Part shown: in pieces, positions 51,372-63,556 of the stretch
How the letters are laid out: each line of letters starts with the position of its first letter
How positions within the stretch are numbered: the first letter of the stretch is position 1
NCBI GenBank assembly: GCA_017590115.1
Contig: JAGGNK010009114.1
Coordinates: 22,296,662-22,360,661 of the forward strand
Source: Montifringilla adamsi
Taxonomy: Eukaryota > Chordata > Aves > Passeriformes > Passeridae
Length of the DNA stretch: 64,000 nucleotides
Direction: 5' to 3'
Translations under genes and position numbers: made by a program
Notes under the pieces: model-generated
Seen by the model: the letters and a program-made list of their open reading frames with translations, nothing else
Database searches by the model: none
What the model was told of the DNA's origin: nothing

Positions 51372-51609
51372 ATGGCATTCTCTCCATGGAAGCTGTCCTC
51401 TCAGAAGCTAGGCTTTTTTCTGGTGACTTTTGGTTTTATTTGGGGAATGATGCTTCTGCATTTTACTATTCAGCAGCAAACACAACATGAAAGCAGTTCA
51501 GTCCTGCGTGAGCAAATTTTGGATCTCAGCAAAAGATACATCAAAGCATTAGCTGAAGAAAATAAAAATGTAGTTGATGGGCCTTATGTTGGGACAGTGA
51601 CAGCATATG
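51372..51609 (+). CDS. MGAT5: MGAT5 first coding exon (alpha-1,6-mannosylglycoprotein 6-beta-N-acetylglucosaminyltransferase V, N-terminus)
   Basis: MGAT5 is a Golgi type II membrane enzyme that adds beta-1,6-linked GlcNAc from UDP-GlcNAc to the alpha-1,6 mannose of N-glycans, starting the branch that carries poly-lactosamine. This exon encodes residues 1-79 plus the first base of codon 80: a short cytoplasmic tail ([12 protein letters not shown]), a transmembrane anchor at about residues 13-29 ([17 protein letters not shown]) and the start of the luminal stem ([20 protein letters not shown], helical). From memory the match to vertebrate MGAT5 is nearly exact, with about one residue fewer than the human start (MALFTPWK). 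The ATG has A at -3 and G at +4. An in-frame stop-free extension back to 51318 has no ATG and is not used. The exon ends with the donor TATG|GTAAGT (GT at 51610), phase 1. The catalytic domain is not in the window. Confidence 0.97.
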
Positions 51610-54600
51610 GTAAGTGTGTTCTCTGGATTATTAGATAATCTGATTAAGGCTTTTTCCTCAGTTGTCCAAAGATTTTGCTTCATAATGCTGCTCAATTAGC
51701 AGTACTTTACCCTGTGCATTTTCTGTACAAATGGAGAAAATGGCCTTCCCTTTTAAGTGGGACAAACTTTACATTTCTTGTCACTTGAAAACGAAGCTGT
51801 GCTAATTTTTATTATGTCTGTCTGGTAGCTCTATCTAGTATGCTTTAGGTTATTTGTTACAACTCAGTTTAAAAAAAAAACTTTTTTGGTGTTTTTGAGA
51901 AAGTTGGGAGGCTTTTCAGTTTTCGTTTCAGTGATGTAAGAAATTCCCTGTGGGAAAACTTGCCTTACTTTAAAATGGAGACCTGCTATTTATTTCTTCT
52001 TTCCCATTTCACTTCTTTGTTCAGTCAATTTACTTAATGTTTAAGTTTATTTATGTGGTATAATCCTAAATTAAACTTAAGTATATCCTGTTTGCCTCAG
52101 GGCAGAAAACTCTGTGAGTTTTAGTGCTTTGTTTGGCAGTTGTTTTTAATGCTTACTGTCTTCCAGTTTGTACATTAGAGTTAAGGTTTTGTGCATGTGT
52201 CAGACAAAGCAAGCAGAAAAGAATGAAACATATTACCTGAAAATATTCCTAAAAAATAAAATTTAATCAATTTTCAGGTTATGTGTGGCTCCTTTTCAGT
52301 CTGTTAAGATCACATAATGCACCTTACTTGTTTAGCAATTTTTAGACAGACTTTCTTTCCGACTTACCTATGCATTTCCAGACTGCCTGGAAAACTAATG
52401 ACTAAACTAAGTCATTTAGGTTTGCTTTCTTTTATAGTTTTCTTAATATTCGGCTTAGAAGACATTGAGTAGATAGCTTTTGTATGCTTGGACAAAGAAT
52501 ATAGACTAGGATGCAACAGATAGAATAGCTGAGAAAAAATTACTGTTTTCTCTTCAGTTTTCTGTTAATACTCTACTTTTTGGTGCATGCAGTGAAAATA
52601 TCCTGGTGGAAGGTTCTCTCTGTGTCTTGTTTCTGTCACCAGTCCTTTTTCTTCTAAAAAGCAAAATTTTGAGTTGGTGTGCATTTGTGTGCCTGTAAGC
52701 ATGAGATTATTATCCCCAACATAGCTAGCAATTAAATTGCTTCATGGCTTAAATAACAACCTGCCCTTATTCTGTAACTCCAGATTTGTGGCTGCATGTT
52801 GAGCTATACTGGAACTGTAGCCTTACAAAGCAACACAAGCAAAACTAGATCAATATTTGGGTTGAGGATCTCTGAGCAAGTAGATATCCTTAGAGGCTTG
52901 TGTGATTAGGCTCAAAACAGAACTTTATCTTCTGTATAGCCATTACCAGTGTCCTGTTACTGTGCAGGGGTGCTTGATGGTGGATGAATTGAGAAAGAAA
53001 ATAGACAACCCCAAACATTCTGGCGCCAGATATTGAAGGTAACTGGATTAATATGGGTACAGGATATCCATAAGCAAAGTTCCCCCTGCAGGTTGTTGCC
53101 TGTGGCATTAATTTCCTGTTCCAAATCTTGCTGGGGAATAAGTTGACTTGCCTCCAAACACTGGTCAAGTTCCCAAGGAGAAGTTAAACTGCATTTGGAA
53201 GCGGGTGAAATAACTTTGTGACACTTCTGTGAAGGGAAAACCAATGTTTGTGTAGTAATTTCAAGCCCATGGCTGAGAATATTTTTAAGTTTCGCCAGGT
53301 GTGTTCAACAAAGTAGTTTGGAAAGATGGAAAATAATGGCAATGCAGTTATTTAAAATATTTCAGGGAAAAGCACTATAGTGAGTGAATAACACCATATT
53401 AAATAATAGTTTATGAAACTGGGTAAGGTAATTACTTAATAAGTTAATTTGTCCTGTTTGGCGTACCAAATGACTTGCTGCTAGCAAATAATCAGGTTAG
53501 CTCTTCACAAATAAACACATTAATGACTGATGTTAATAATAATTGGTAGAGGTTTCTTCAATGTTCTGTGAAAATTAATGCTCTTGCTTATTTAGCCATT
53601 TTATATTTCTTAATGTTATCCTCTGATTGCTTTAAGTGAGCACAGTCGTGATTTCCATGTTCAAGAATAAATTAAATGTTTGCTGGATTTGGCTGCTTTT
53701 ACCTACCTGAAAGGTTTTCAGTCATTCCTTAATTGTGGTTGCACAGCTTGTTTACTTTCTCACCTTTTCTTTGTGCTATGTATTCACCTGTCAGGTAGGT
53801 GGCTCAGATATTTTCCTTTTAAAAGTCATAGTTCAGATATACACAATGAATATTAGATTTTTCTTTATAGCAGTAAACAGTTCTTTTGTAAAATTCTATG
53901 AATCTGTGCTTCTGCCCTCCCCTTCTCATACTAGCTTCTACTTCTCTTTTTGTTCTGACAAGATGTCTCTCATATCAGTGTCTTGGTATCAAAATTAAAA
54001 AACAAGAATTTTGAACCTCTTTTGTCTCTATGATCAGTGTATACTTTTATGTAGGCTACGTTTCTTCCTCACTGTTTCCTGAATTATTTTTACTTTTTTT
54101 CCTTGATTTTTTTTCTTCCTTCTGTACCGTGGTTTTGTTCATGTTAAGTCCAGAGTTTCCTTTTCTTCTGCACACTGTGCCATTAAATAACTTCTGGACC
54201 CCTTTTAAAATAGTCCAGATGTGTGGACTAGTGCTTCAGATTCCACCTTCTGATCTTTACAGGACAAAGGAAAACACAGTTATGATGAGAAAGGCTTTCT
54301 TTTATGGCACTATGGAATTATTATGATTCTCCTTTTGTTTGGAGAAAACAACTATAAGCTTTCTAAAGTAATTGCATTTTCTTATTTAGTCTCTCATTTG
54401 CACAAGAATTGAGATAGTCATTGGAAAAAAAAATTATGGAATGAATGTGGCAAAAGTACAACTGCTGTAGAGACAGTGGAATCTCTTCAGATATATGTGT
54501 AATAACATATGGAAAAGTTTTCTGTTATAGATCAGAATATTATTTGATTCTAAAGTTGTGTAAAACAGAAAATACATTATGTCAAAACACATGCAATTAT

Positions 54601-55557
54601 TTTATGTAATTAAATAGAAAAATAATGTAAATTCCTTGTACCAAATTCTTTAATCTTTACAAGGGTAAATGAACAAAGGACAATAGTTTCATCTTCTTTG
54701 GCTTGTTGCCATTATAATTATACAGTTTCGTCTGATAGTGGTCTAGTTTTCTACTTTTGTCCTCAGTTCTTTTAACTTGCCAAAGTGTCTTGCGTTCCTT
54801 CAAGGAATCTGAATAAAATGAAAGCCAAGGAAAAAAAATATCAGAGAACTCTTTCTGTGTTGTCATTTGATATGCAAATTCCTGTTATTGTTCATTGCCT
54901 TCCATGCCAAGGAAGCCCTGTGTCAGAGCAAACAGAGACAATCACCAGCAGATTGAAGAAAGGAAACGTGACTTTTGGTGTTGTGTGAATACAACAGAAA
55001 GGTTGAACTTAACTTTTTTGGAGAAATTACGATCTATTTTTAATTTGCCAGTGCAGTAACTGGTTATGTGGAGGAGATGCAGGAGAAGGTTTTTGTACTG
55101 GCTTAAAGCTGTTCTTTTTGGGAAGGGGATTTTTGTTCCCAGGTGACTGAGTATCAACAGACTGTTCCTCTGATGGTGCTTGAATATGGATTTAGCTTTA
55201 GACTCATTATTATTTAAGCAGCTTCTTATTACTTGAGCCATTGCAAAGCAAGCAATTTTCTGTTCCTGTAAAGGCTCACATTTCACCTTGGATTTGGATA
55301 TCTATGGGTAGCACTGTGCTTCATAAAATATACAGACTGACAAGTTCCATGGCCAAGAAAACTTGGATCTGAGGCTGAACAAAGGGAACATGAATGCATA
55401 GAGCTGCTAATGGCAAAGATTTGCACTGAGAAAGTGTGTGTGTGTATATATATATATATATCTATCTCCAGTCTCATTCTTGTATCTGTTGCTTGATTCT
55501 GTCTGACAAGTGTGCACTGCATTATTAAGCAGTTTAACTTTTCATTTTCATTTGCAG
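51610..55557 (+). other. MGAT5: MGAT5 intron between the first two coding exons
   Basis: A 3948-bp phase-1 intron with donor GTAAGT and acceptor TTTCATTTTCATTTGCAG. It contains no CR1 copy that I recognise and no further exon. An AT-rich, homeobox-site-like stretch lies at about 53390-53560, and a TG/TA microsatellite at 55434-55462, about 95 bp before the acceptor. Confidence 0.9.
55434..55467. repeat. (GT)n(TA)n microsatellite near an MGAT5 splice acceptor
   Basis: GTGTGTGTGTG followed by about nine TA units and a TCTATCTC tail, ending some 90 bp upstream of the exon at 55558. Length variation could in principle touch the branch-point region's spacing, but the acceptor's own pyrimidine tract is separate. 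Confidence 0.92.
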
Positions 55558-55725
55558 ATTTGAAAAAGACACTTGCTGTCCTGTTGGATAATATCTTGCA
55601 GCGCATTGGGAAGTTGGAGTCCAAGGTGGAAAATCTTGTGCTTAATGGAACAGGAGCAAACTCGACCAACAATACCACCACTTCTGCTCCCAGCTTAGGA
55701 GCAGCTGAAAAGCTTAATGTAGCAG
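55558..55725 (+). CDS. MGAT5: MGAT5 second coding exon (stem region of GnT-V)
   Basis: Joining the last base of the previous exon to AT gives Asp80, then LKKTLAVLLDNILQRIGKLE, which is the conserved MGAT5 stem helix (probable coiled-coil/dimer segment, residues 80-107). Next comes a Ser/Thr/Asn-rich linker with N-glycosylation sequons at N109 (NGT), N114 (NST), N117 (NNT) and N118 (NTT), then SAPSLGAAEKLNVA. The exon holds 168 nt, residues 80-135 plus the first base of codon 136 (Asp in known MGAT5, VAD). Acceptor AG at 55556-55557; donor GTGTGT at 55726, phase 1. A minus-strand 151-codon open frame over the same bases is a shadow. MGAT5 is about 740 residues, so less than a fifth of the protein is in this window. 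Confidence 0.97.
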
Positions 55726-58700
55726 GTGTGTATGGCAATTACTAAAATTATTTTTGAGCTGTTTAATCTGAACCTTTTCTCTCTTGAGCATAACATGATT
55801 TTTCAATGTTAGATATTTGGGATGTCTTGGAAAACAAAATTCAAAGTCTAGCCTTTATCAGTGACAAACTGAAGTCCAAGCTTAGTGGAAGGTCTCTTTT
55901 CTGTGGTAACTTGAACACATTAGAAAAACATAAATCTCTTCTCAAGGGAATAGTTCACCCATTTATAGTAGATGTTTCATGCTTTAAATTGGTTGCATTT
56001 TAGAATGATGAAACTGGGGAGATCTTTTCTCTCAAAGCCTAACTATTTACGTTGGTATCAATCTGCTCTGCCATTCTACCATATGCACTTTATTGGTTAT
56101 TAACTGAAAGAAAACATTTATTGTATTTGTTGGTCATGATTTTTTTCCCTACAGTGTTTAATGTCTCTTAGGATTTGACACAGAAAGCTCACCTACCTGG
56201 TACATTCAGTTAAAATAAAAACATGTTTTGAGATTACATTTGAAGTCATTCATTTTGTTTTCAGTGAATGAACTGTTTTGTTCTGCCACCAAGTTGAAAG
56301 AGATACTGGCAGTCCTGACTCATAGGAAAGTTTGAGTGTAAGTCCAATGATCTTTGCAGTCCCAAAAGAGAACAGAGCAGAAGAGCTAAGGCAACTTGGT
56401 AAATAAGTTGATAACTGTGCTCCTGTGTCTTGTCTGTCCTTGGGCTTCCCGCAAAAATAAATATTTCTGTTGAGAAGGTGTTACTTTCTGAAATTCTCAA
56501 AATAGAGAAGCAAATGCTGCCTTTGGTAGGGAAATGCCACTGGAGCAAGTCTAGGAAAGCAGATTTGCAAGTGGTTGCCTGATGACAGTGTGGCAGCAGA
56601 GTTGCTCTCAGCTGCTCAATCCTAACTGCATTTATCTGTACCAGGGTGCTAAAGTCATGTTATATCTTGAAGACAGACTTTTCCCTCCCCCCATCTGCCT
56701 TGCCTTGGTAGAATTCAAGGCAGATCAGGAACAAGCAGCTGAAAAGGTGCAGCACCTGCAGGGTGCTGACAGACTGTGCCACCTTCCTGCCACAAGATCT
56801 TGGAAAAACAAGATCTTGCATCCAGCACAAGATCTTGGAAAAACTTCCACTGAGATGGAAAGTGAACGATTACAGCACTGTTAAAAGTCTGGACCATATG
56901 TATAAAATGAAAGACATCATTGTATGTTTTCTTTACATAGCTGGACAAAAGAGAGTTATTTCCTTAGATTTGCAGATAATTAGAACATATATACTCATGT
57001 TGTTGCTTTAAAATTTATAGGCAAAAGGTTCATTGTTTTTACCTGAAAAGGAAACATCTTTCATCAGTTCTTAGGGTGATTTGAATGTTGTTTATTATTC
57101 TTGGAGTAGGCTAGATTCACAGTTTTGGTATTCAGGAGCAACATTGAAGGAGCCTGGTAAGAGTTTTCTCTTGGCAGTGTTTGCATTGCTTTGCACTGCC
57201 TGAGGCTTACTCTGTGGCAAAGAACACAATTCTTCTGATCAGAGCCACAGCTTTTTTACCTTTGACTCTTGGTACCCTGAGTTTAAAATGTCTGAAGCAA
57301 TCATTAAACAGCAGCAACAGGAAAAGCCTTTAGGTGAGAGTTCCTTAAGGTTCAATTAATGTATTGTGCTGGTGACTGGATGATGTCACTGCTCAGGTGC
57401 CTCTGGACTGGATAGTACCTGGGGTCAGAGTAGAGTTTGAACCTAATCCCTGTGTTAAATGCCTGCTCTTCATCCATTTGAAGCAATCAGTGGCAATTAC
57501 TTAGATCAGGGGCAGCCAAATGGAAATGAAAAACTTGTCTCTACTTCTTCCTCTGTGGCAGTTCCCTGACTGCACACGCTGGAAGCCATGTGATTCCAGC
57601 ATAATTGTAATATAAGTATCATCTCTGTTGGGAAGGAATTGTTTAGAAAATAAGCTAGGTGAGGACATTGTGACAATACCAATGTTGGTTTTGTCTGTGA
57701 TATTTCAATTACATCCCTTTTACATTGTGTTAAAGCAATTGAGGTAATGTGAAAATTGTGGTGAAGGCATTTTGTTACCCAATAGTTTGTCATTTTACTG
57801 GAGTTGAAAGAGGTATGTATACAAATACAGATGATACTTTTCTTTATAACATTCAGCTGTTACACTATGAAGTGATCACAACAAGCATGTTAGGATTACC
57901 TTTCCTCTCTTTACCAGTTGTAATATTTTAATGCTGACTTTAGACAAATTCACGTTAGGGATGCTTAATAATTTTGGTCTTTCATTCTGGACAACCATAG
58001 TGTTTGTGAAGCGTCTGATTAGCATAATGTTTAATAATTTTGATAATCTTTTTTAAAGGCTTCTTGAGTTGCTGCTTAAAACTCTGCAGTAAATTGTGTT
58101 TTATGGCCTTATTTGTCAGTGAAACAGTGCAATGTCATTTAGCAGACTTTTCTACAAGAGTCCTGCTTCCAATGGAGCTACATCATGCAACAATATAAAG
58201 ATGCTTATAAAGCTTTGGCTGATTGGTTTCAAAAGCAATAAAGCTGTCTTTCCTTCTCTCTCTTTTTTTCTATTTATCTATGTTGTATCTGAAAAGCTTC
58301 TGAGATATTTGATAGCCATCCTTTTTGCATCTGTGGGAAGTAATATATTCTCATACACACAGGAAAATATTAATCTAAACTTTGGGTGCCTGGGAGATAA
58401 GAGTTCTCACCAGCCTTTAGAACAGGAAGCTTTGAGGCACTGCCACAAATGACACCCTAAGCAGATTTAAAGTTGCTGTTGTAGAGATGATTAAACAGAA
58501 ATGGGGGAATACAAAACCATGACACTTTGAAGCAGAGCTTGTCTACAGGGCTGCTACTGTTGTAGTTGCATCTTTGTTTCCATGTGACAGGCACAAGACG
58601 AGCTTGGTTTAGGCAATTTAGTTTTTAACAGTTGTGCTTTTCTACAATAATGATAAAAGAAATCCTTTATTTTTCTGGGATAGAATTGCACTATCATGAT

Positions 58701-61700
58701 TCATAAGATAGGGAAATCTGCACAAACATGATCAGAGGATCAGTCCTCTGTTTTCTTCATGTGTTATTTTTGGTAAGCAGTGGGAGTGGGATTAGTGTGT
58801 TGTGGGATGGGTTTCTTTAGAGGTGGTGATTGCTGTTTCTGTGCTTGTTCAGTGACAAGCTAAATTTTTTATAATCTTGACCATCTAATGCCTCAGATAC
58901 AATAATTGTACTGAAAACTCTGCCAGACTGGTTGTTTACAAAACATTATTTTACCTTGAAAACTGCTGCTTTGAATGATTTTAATTGTGTGTCTTTGATC
59001 CCACAAAAATGAGCAAGTGAAGGTTTGTGTTAAATCCTCCTCAACCTTCCCCTTGTACACAGCTGGTGCTGGGAGGACCCTTGCAGAGCCTAAGGACAGC
59101 CCAGGCTCAGGCTGCTGCATGGAACACTGCACAGCGAGGGAGGACACTGCTGGTGTATCTGTTCAAAGCTTCCATAGCTTTCCTGCCTTGTGCATTAACT
59201 TGTTCCGCTGTGTTGGCTGTTCAGTTCCCTTTTAACAACTTCAGTTTTAACATCTTTCAAGTCACTCATTAAGATGCAGACTTCAGTGTATACTTGTCAT
59301 TTAAGACATGATGGCTTGGATGCCTGTCAGATATCTGGCATCCTTCGTGAATATGTAGCAAGGCAGGCTGACAAGTCAGCTTTGGCAATGCTACAAGAAG
59401 GCTTTTTTTTGTAATGTTACTATGGTGAGAAGGACCTTTGTCGTGGTATTTCCATGTCCTTATTCCTGAAGACTTGGGGCTGCCACACTGAAGCCTTTTA
59501 GGTCGGGGGGGGGAAAGACTCAGGTAACCTCAGGATCAGTGGATTTGTTTCCATGGCTGTCTGATTAATTTTGTTACACAGCCTCGTTAGTTTTAGCAGT
59601 CTCAACCACAGTTCTACCATAGTCCTGTACTTGCAGAGATTAAAAATCTAAGATACTGCATGTTGTTTTAAATTCCAAAGCTGCCCTCCTGTCTTGAGAG
59701 GACTAGAGCAGGCTTTTCTTCAGTCAGCATGGTGTGTTGTGCTCAGAGCACAAGCTGACTGTCCCCACGGGGCACCAGTGTGTACCAGCGGTAGCAGGGT
59801 GTGGGACTGCATTGGCTCTGACAGTCAAGATAGCAGCTTTCTGGAGGTGATGTTTTGCTTTGACTCGTGTTTATTGTGCCTTATTCTTGTATTATTTTTT
59901 CACACTGTATATGTGTATTTATTAAGATTCCCCCCCTCCCACAAAAGCAGTTGTATGGAGCTGGGGAGTTTTGTGTGCCCTCAAACCTGGCTGTCACAGC
60001 ACAGTGTGGTGTGTGCAGGGGACCACTGGTGAATATTTTCCACTGCAGTGCAAAGCTGTGTTAATAATGCTAAGGGGGCTCTTAGTGGTCCCCTGGGCTG
60101 CATTTTGATTAACCACTTGACTACTACTTGAATTCTCCTAGCACTGCATTGATTTCAGTAGTGCTAATGGAACACAGCAGCAGAGCTTGTGTGAGGATGG
60201 ACTAGAGGTAGAAAAGTTAATTTTCTTTAAATCATACCAACACTTTGCTACAGAAGTTTCTAAAATGTTGGTAGAAAGCATTTTGTGCTCTGCATTTAAA
60301 ATCTTGAAACCTTTAGCTCATTTGGTTGAATATGTTGTTAGTGCTTTCAGCTCACACTGCAAATTCTCTCTTTAAAGAATTCTTACCAGCTGGAGATGAA
60401 AAATGTGAATTGAATTGAGAATGTGTTAATTAGTAGGAGAAAGGAAAGAAGACCTTACACAAACTAAACCAGCCTTAACTACAGTCTGTGTCTAACCACA
60501 GATACCAGATTTCAGGACTGAAATAGAAACAAGAGAACAGTTTCATGAATTAAAGTAAGAATATTACTTATATTTAATTTTCAAAACCTGAAGGAGAACA
60601 GAGATAAAATTGGTGAATAGATTTGATCAGATGTGAATACTCTGACCTTATAATACTAGAGAAATTCTATATACATCAGTAGAAATCTGCTGATGGGACA
60701 CTTTTGACTTGAGCTATTATCTATGCTGTATATCATAAAAAATACTTTAATATACACTAGTCTGAAAATCAGAGTTTAAGCCTCAAGGTTCCAAAGTACA
60801 TCATTTTTAGTGTAGTGTTAAATTCTTAATACATTTCTATTCTCAGAAGAACACCAAGCTGGTCCTTTAGCAGAGTAGATAGGCTGCTGGTGTCAGCTTG
60901 CATTTTCAGCTGTATTGCAGCCTTTTTATTTGCTTTAACCAATATTGCTATTTTAAAACTCTTATGACAAACAGAGCACCTATCAAACAGCACTCACTGC
61001 TGAGTGACTAATTATAACTCTTACTCAGAGTACAGTCTTAGTGGAATATTTCTAGACTTCCTAACTGTCTGATGGAGGAAAATTGAAGCAGAATTTTTTT
61101 AGCCTATTACAAAGCACATTATTTGAACAATGTGCGATGTAGGAAAGGGAGGAAATATGCATGTAGCACTTACTATTGCTCATTTTTACTGTTTTATTAA
61201 AGAGCAACTTGAAAGCAAACAAAAATCAATTCCCTACCACAGACTGTGCTTTTAGCCACATCATTCTCAACGTGGGTGTTGTCAGCCTTCACTATTACAA
61301 ATAAAACCTGTGGAGCTGAAATGCAGGAGGAAATGAAGAGCTGCATCTGTGAGCTGGTATTTAGGTGCTGGAGGCCTGGGGCTTTAGCAGGTGCAGTGCT
61401 CATAGCAAGCAACAAGAGAGAAGCTTCTTTTCCAGTGCAGGGTTGGTGGCTTAGCTCAGATCTGCCGTGTCACTGATGCTGACGCGCCAGACTTTGCGCT
61501 GAAACAACTGAGGATTGTTCACAAGTTCAGGTTCACCTGCTGTGCTCTAACGACGCCTGATGCAAAGCTGTAGATCATTTGTGAAGGGAACATATGGCTC
61601 CTTTCTAAACATGGGGATGGAGTTTGGTAGTTATATTTTAAATATCCCGGGACCTCACAAAGAGTATTTAAAGAGGTTTTTTAAAATCTGCAGTTGGTGG

Positions 61701-63540
61701 GTGTTTTATCAATATTTTTCTTTTTTTTCCAGGATTATCTGTACTGACTGCATGCTTTTGGGTTTATAATGTGCTATGTTCATGTTTTTAGTTTGTTAAT
61801 GCATTGACTTTTAATGTATCATCATATGAGATAAATGTTTAATAATTATGTCTTTTCATAACAGCAGTCAAGAGGAGATAAGCTATGCATGAATTTAAAA
61901 ACACTTATATGTGTGTAGAACATAATATAATGCAATGGCTCACACAAAGTTTAGAAGAAAAAAGTGTGTTTATTAACTGCTGTTGTTTTGTACTAACTTG
62001 ACAGCTGTATTTCTAACTCCTTTTGGCTATAAGTTCTAAGTTTTGGCTGGGAAAAGAGATTTCAGAGCTTGCATTTTAAATTGCATAAATCCTAATTAAG
62101 GATAAAAATTCTTGTGGTTTCTCAAATACTATTTTCCAATAAAAGTAACTTCAGTGTCTGGCTTAATGTAGTTTTCCCCTTCAGGAAAGAATTATCCAAC
62201 ATGAATTTGCTAACAGCATAATACATCTATCCAGACTTTTTAACAAGAATCCTCATGAGATATTAGGATTTGGGGTTTTATCTCCAAATGATGAAAAACT
62301 CTTAAGCCTTGACTTGTATGTTAATGCTTGCTTTTCATGCTTTGGAAGATCCTGATGTGTAGATTGGCATCCCCAGGGTTCCACTTCTTCATCTCCCTTG
62401 TCTTCATGATCACACTCAGAAGTCTGAATTGCTGGTATCTGGTTGAGCTTGGTCTCAGCTGCTCATGGGAAACACAAGATTTGTTCACCTCTGGGGTCCT
62501 GTTTAAGGAGAGCCAGCTCTGAGGTGTTACCAACAAGCTCAAGCACACCTCCATGAGGAGCAGAAATGTAATTCTTCATACAGGGTCTGTTCATTAAGAA
62601 AAAAATTGGGAGGGATGATTGTCAGCCAAAAAGAAAGGGTACAGCCAGAGCAAGTAGTACTTGACTGGAGCTGTCAGGATTATTCACTGGGGAATTCAGA
62701 GCCTGCACTGAGTTCTCAGGCTTATGTGTGGAAACCAGCAGTAACTTGCCCATTTCTGCAGGCAGTTGTTGCTTTGGACAGCAGTCCTTGATGTAGATGT
62801 GTTTCCAGTCTGACTGCATCAGCTGGCTTCCTGTTCATGGGCACAGAGGAAGGACTGCTTCTCTAGGGAATACTCAGATGGAACAGAATTACATTTCTCT
62901 GTTCCTTCTCCTGTTCTTTCACATGCATTTCCTCTTGTATGCACATATTGCTACATTTTTTCCTGCTCTGGATAGTAGTTTTATGTAAATTGTGTCATGG
63001 GACTATTTATATTTAAGTTTTATAGAATTGCCTTCACTGTGCAATGACCTAATTAATAGCTGAGAATGAAGCAAGTGAAAGCTGATGTAGGTGTTTGGGA
63101 TATAGATCCATGGTAAGGCTGAATGGGAAGATGGGAGTGGTGATTTTGGGAAGCATCTCCTCTGTCTGTGGACTATGGTGGAGGTAAAACATGAATATTT
63201 TTGAGGAAGGTGAATCCTCAGAGTGTTCACTGTTGCTGGCAAGGAGGAAAGATGTCAGCTACTCTTGGTAATACTCCCAGACATATTAATATTTCAACAT
63301 GGTTAGAGGTTATAAAGTTGGGCATTAGTGTTCCATGTTTTCTGTACAGTTTAGCCCAGAAAGATCCATGCTCTGTTTGTGTGTAACCCATCCTAGTGGA
63401 AGAGCAATAGTGGGACTGCTCTGAGAAAGCCTTAGTGCAGCTGGCCACAGGGGAGACCAGAAGCCTGAGAAAGTCTGCATCTTGTGCTGAGAAAAATGTC
63501 TCTCTCTTCCTTTTTGCTTTTTGGGGGCTGGACAGGAGCA
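55726..63540 (+). other. MGAT5: MGAT5 intron 3' of the second coding exon; no further exon found
   Basis: I searched by eye for the next MGAT5 segment (beginning DIINGAQEKC, then the PMDGYPHCEGK region) and did not find it, so this is an intron that probably runs past the window end. It contains a 35-bp duplication near 56791-56844 and a G9 run at 59505-59513. The open frames of up to about 110 codons have no recognised motif. No CR1 copy was identified with confidence. Confidence 0.75.
56791..56844. repeat. 35-bp local direct duplication
   Basis: CACAAGATCTTGGAAAAAC is present at 56791-56809 and 56826-56844, offset 35 bp, with a third partial ACAAGATCTTG between (about 56808-56818). A small recent tandem rearrangement. 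Confidence 0.85.
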
Positions 63541-63556
63541 GGGAGGGCTGGGAGGG
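63541..63556 (+). other. Compact canonical G-quadruplex motif
   Basis: GGGAGGGCTGGGAGGG: four G3 runs separated by loops of 1, 2 and 1 nt, on the plus strand. Loops this short give very stable parallel quadruplexes in general. A G5 run lies just upstream at 63523-63527. Confidence 0.85.

Noticed and set aside
51318..51638. 106-codon frame suggesting an MGAT5 start upstream of 51372
   Set aside because: The first codon at 51318 is TTG, not ATG, and the last codons run past the GTAAGT donor into the intron. The ATG at 51372 has a good context and gives the expected N-terminus.
55283..55738. 151-codon minus-strand frame over the second MGAT5 coding exon
   Set aside because: It is the antisense shadow of a confidently assigned exon and its translation includes the TA microsatellite.
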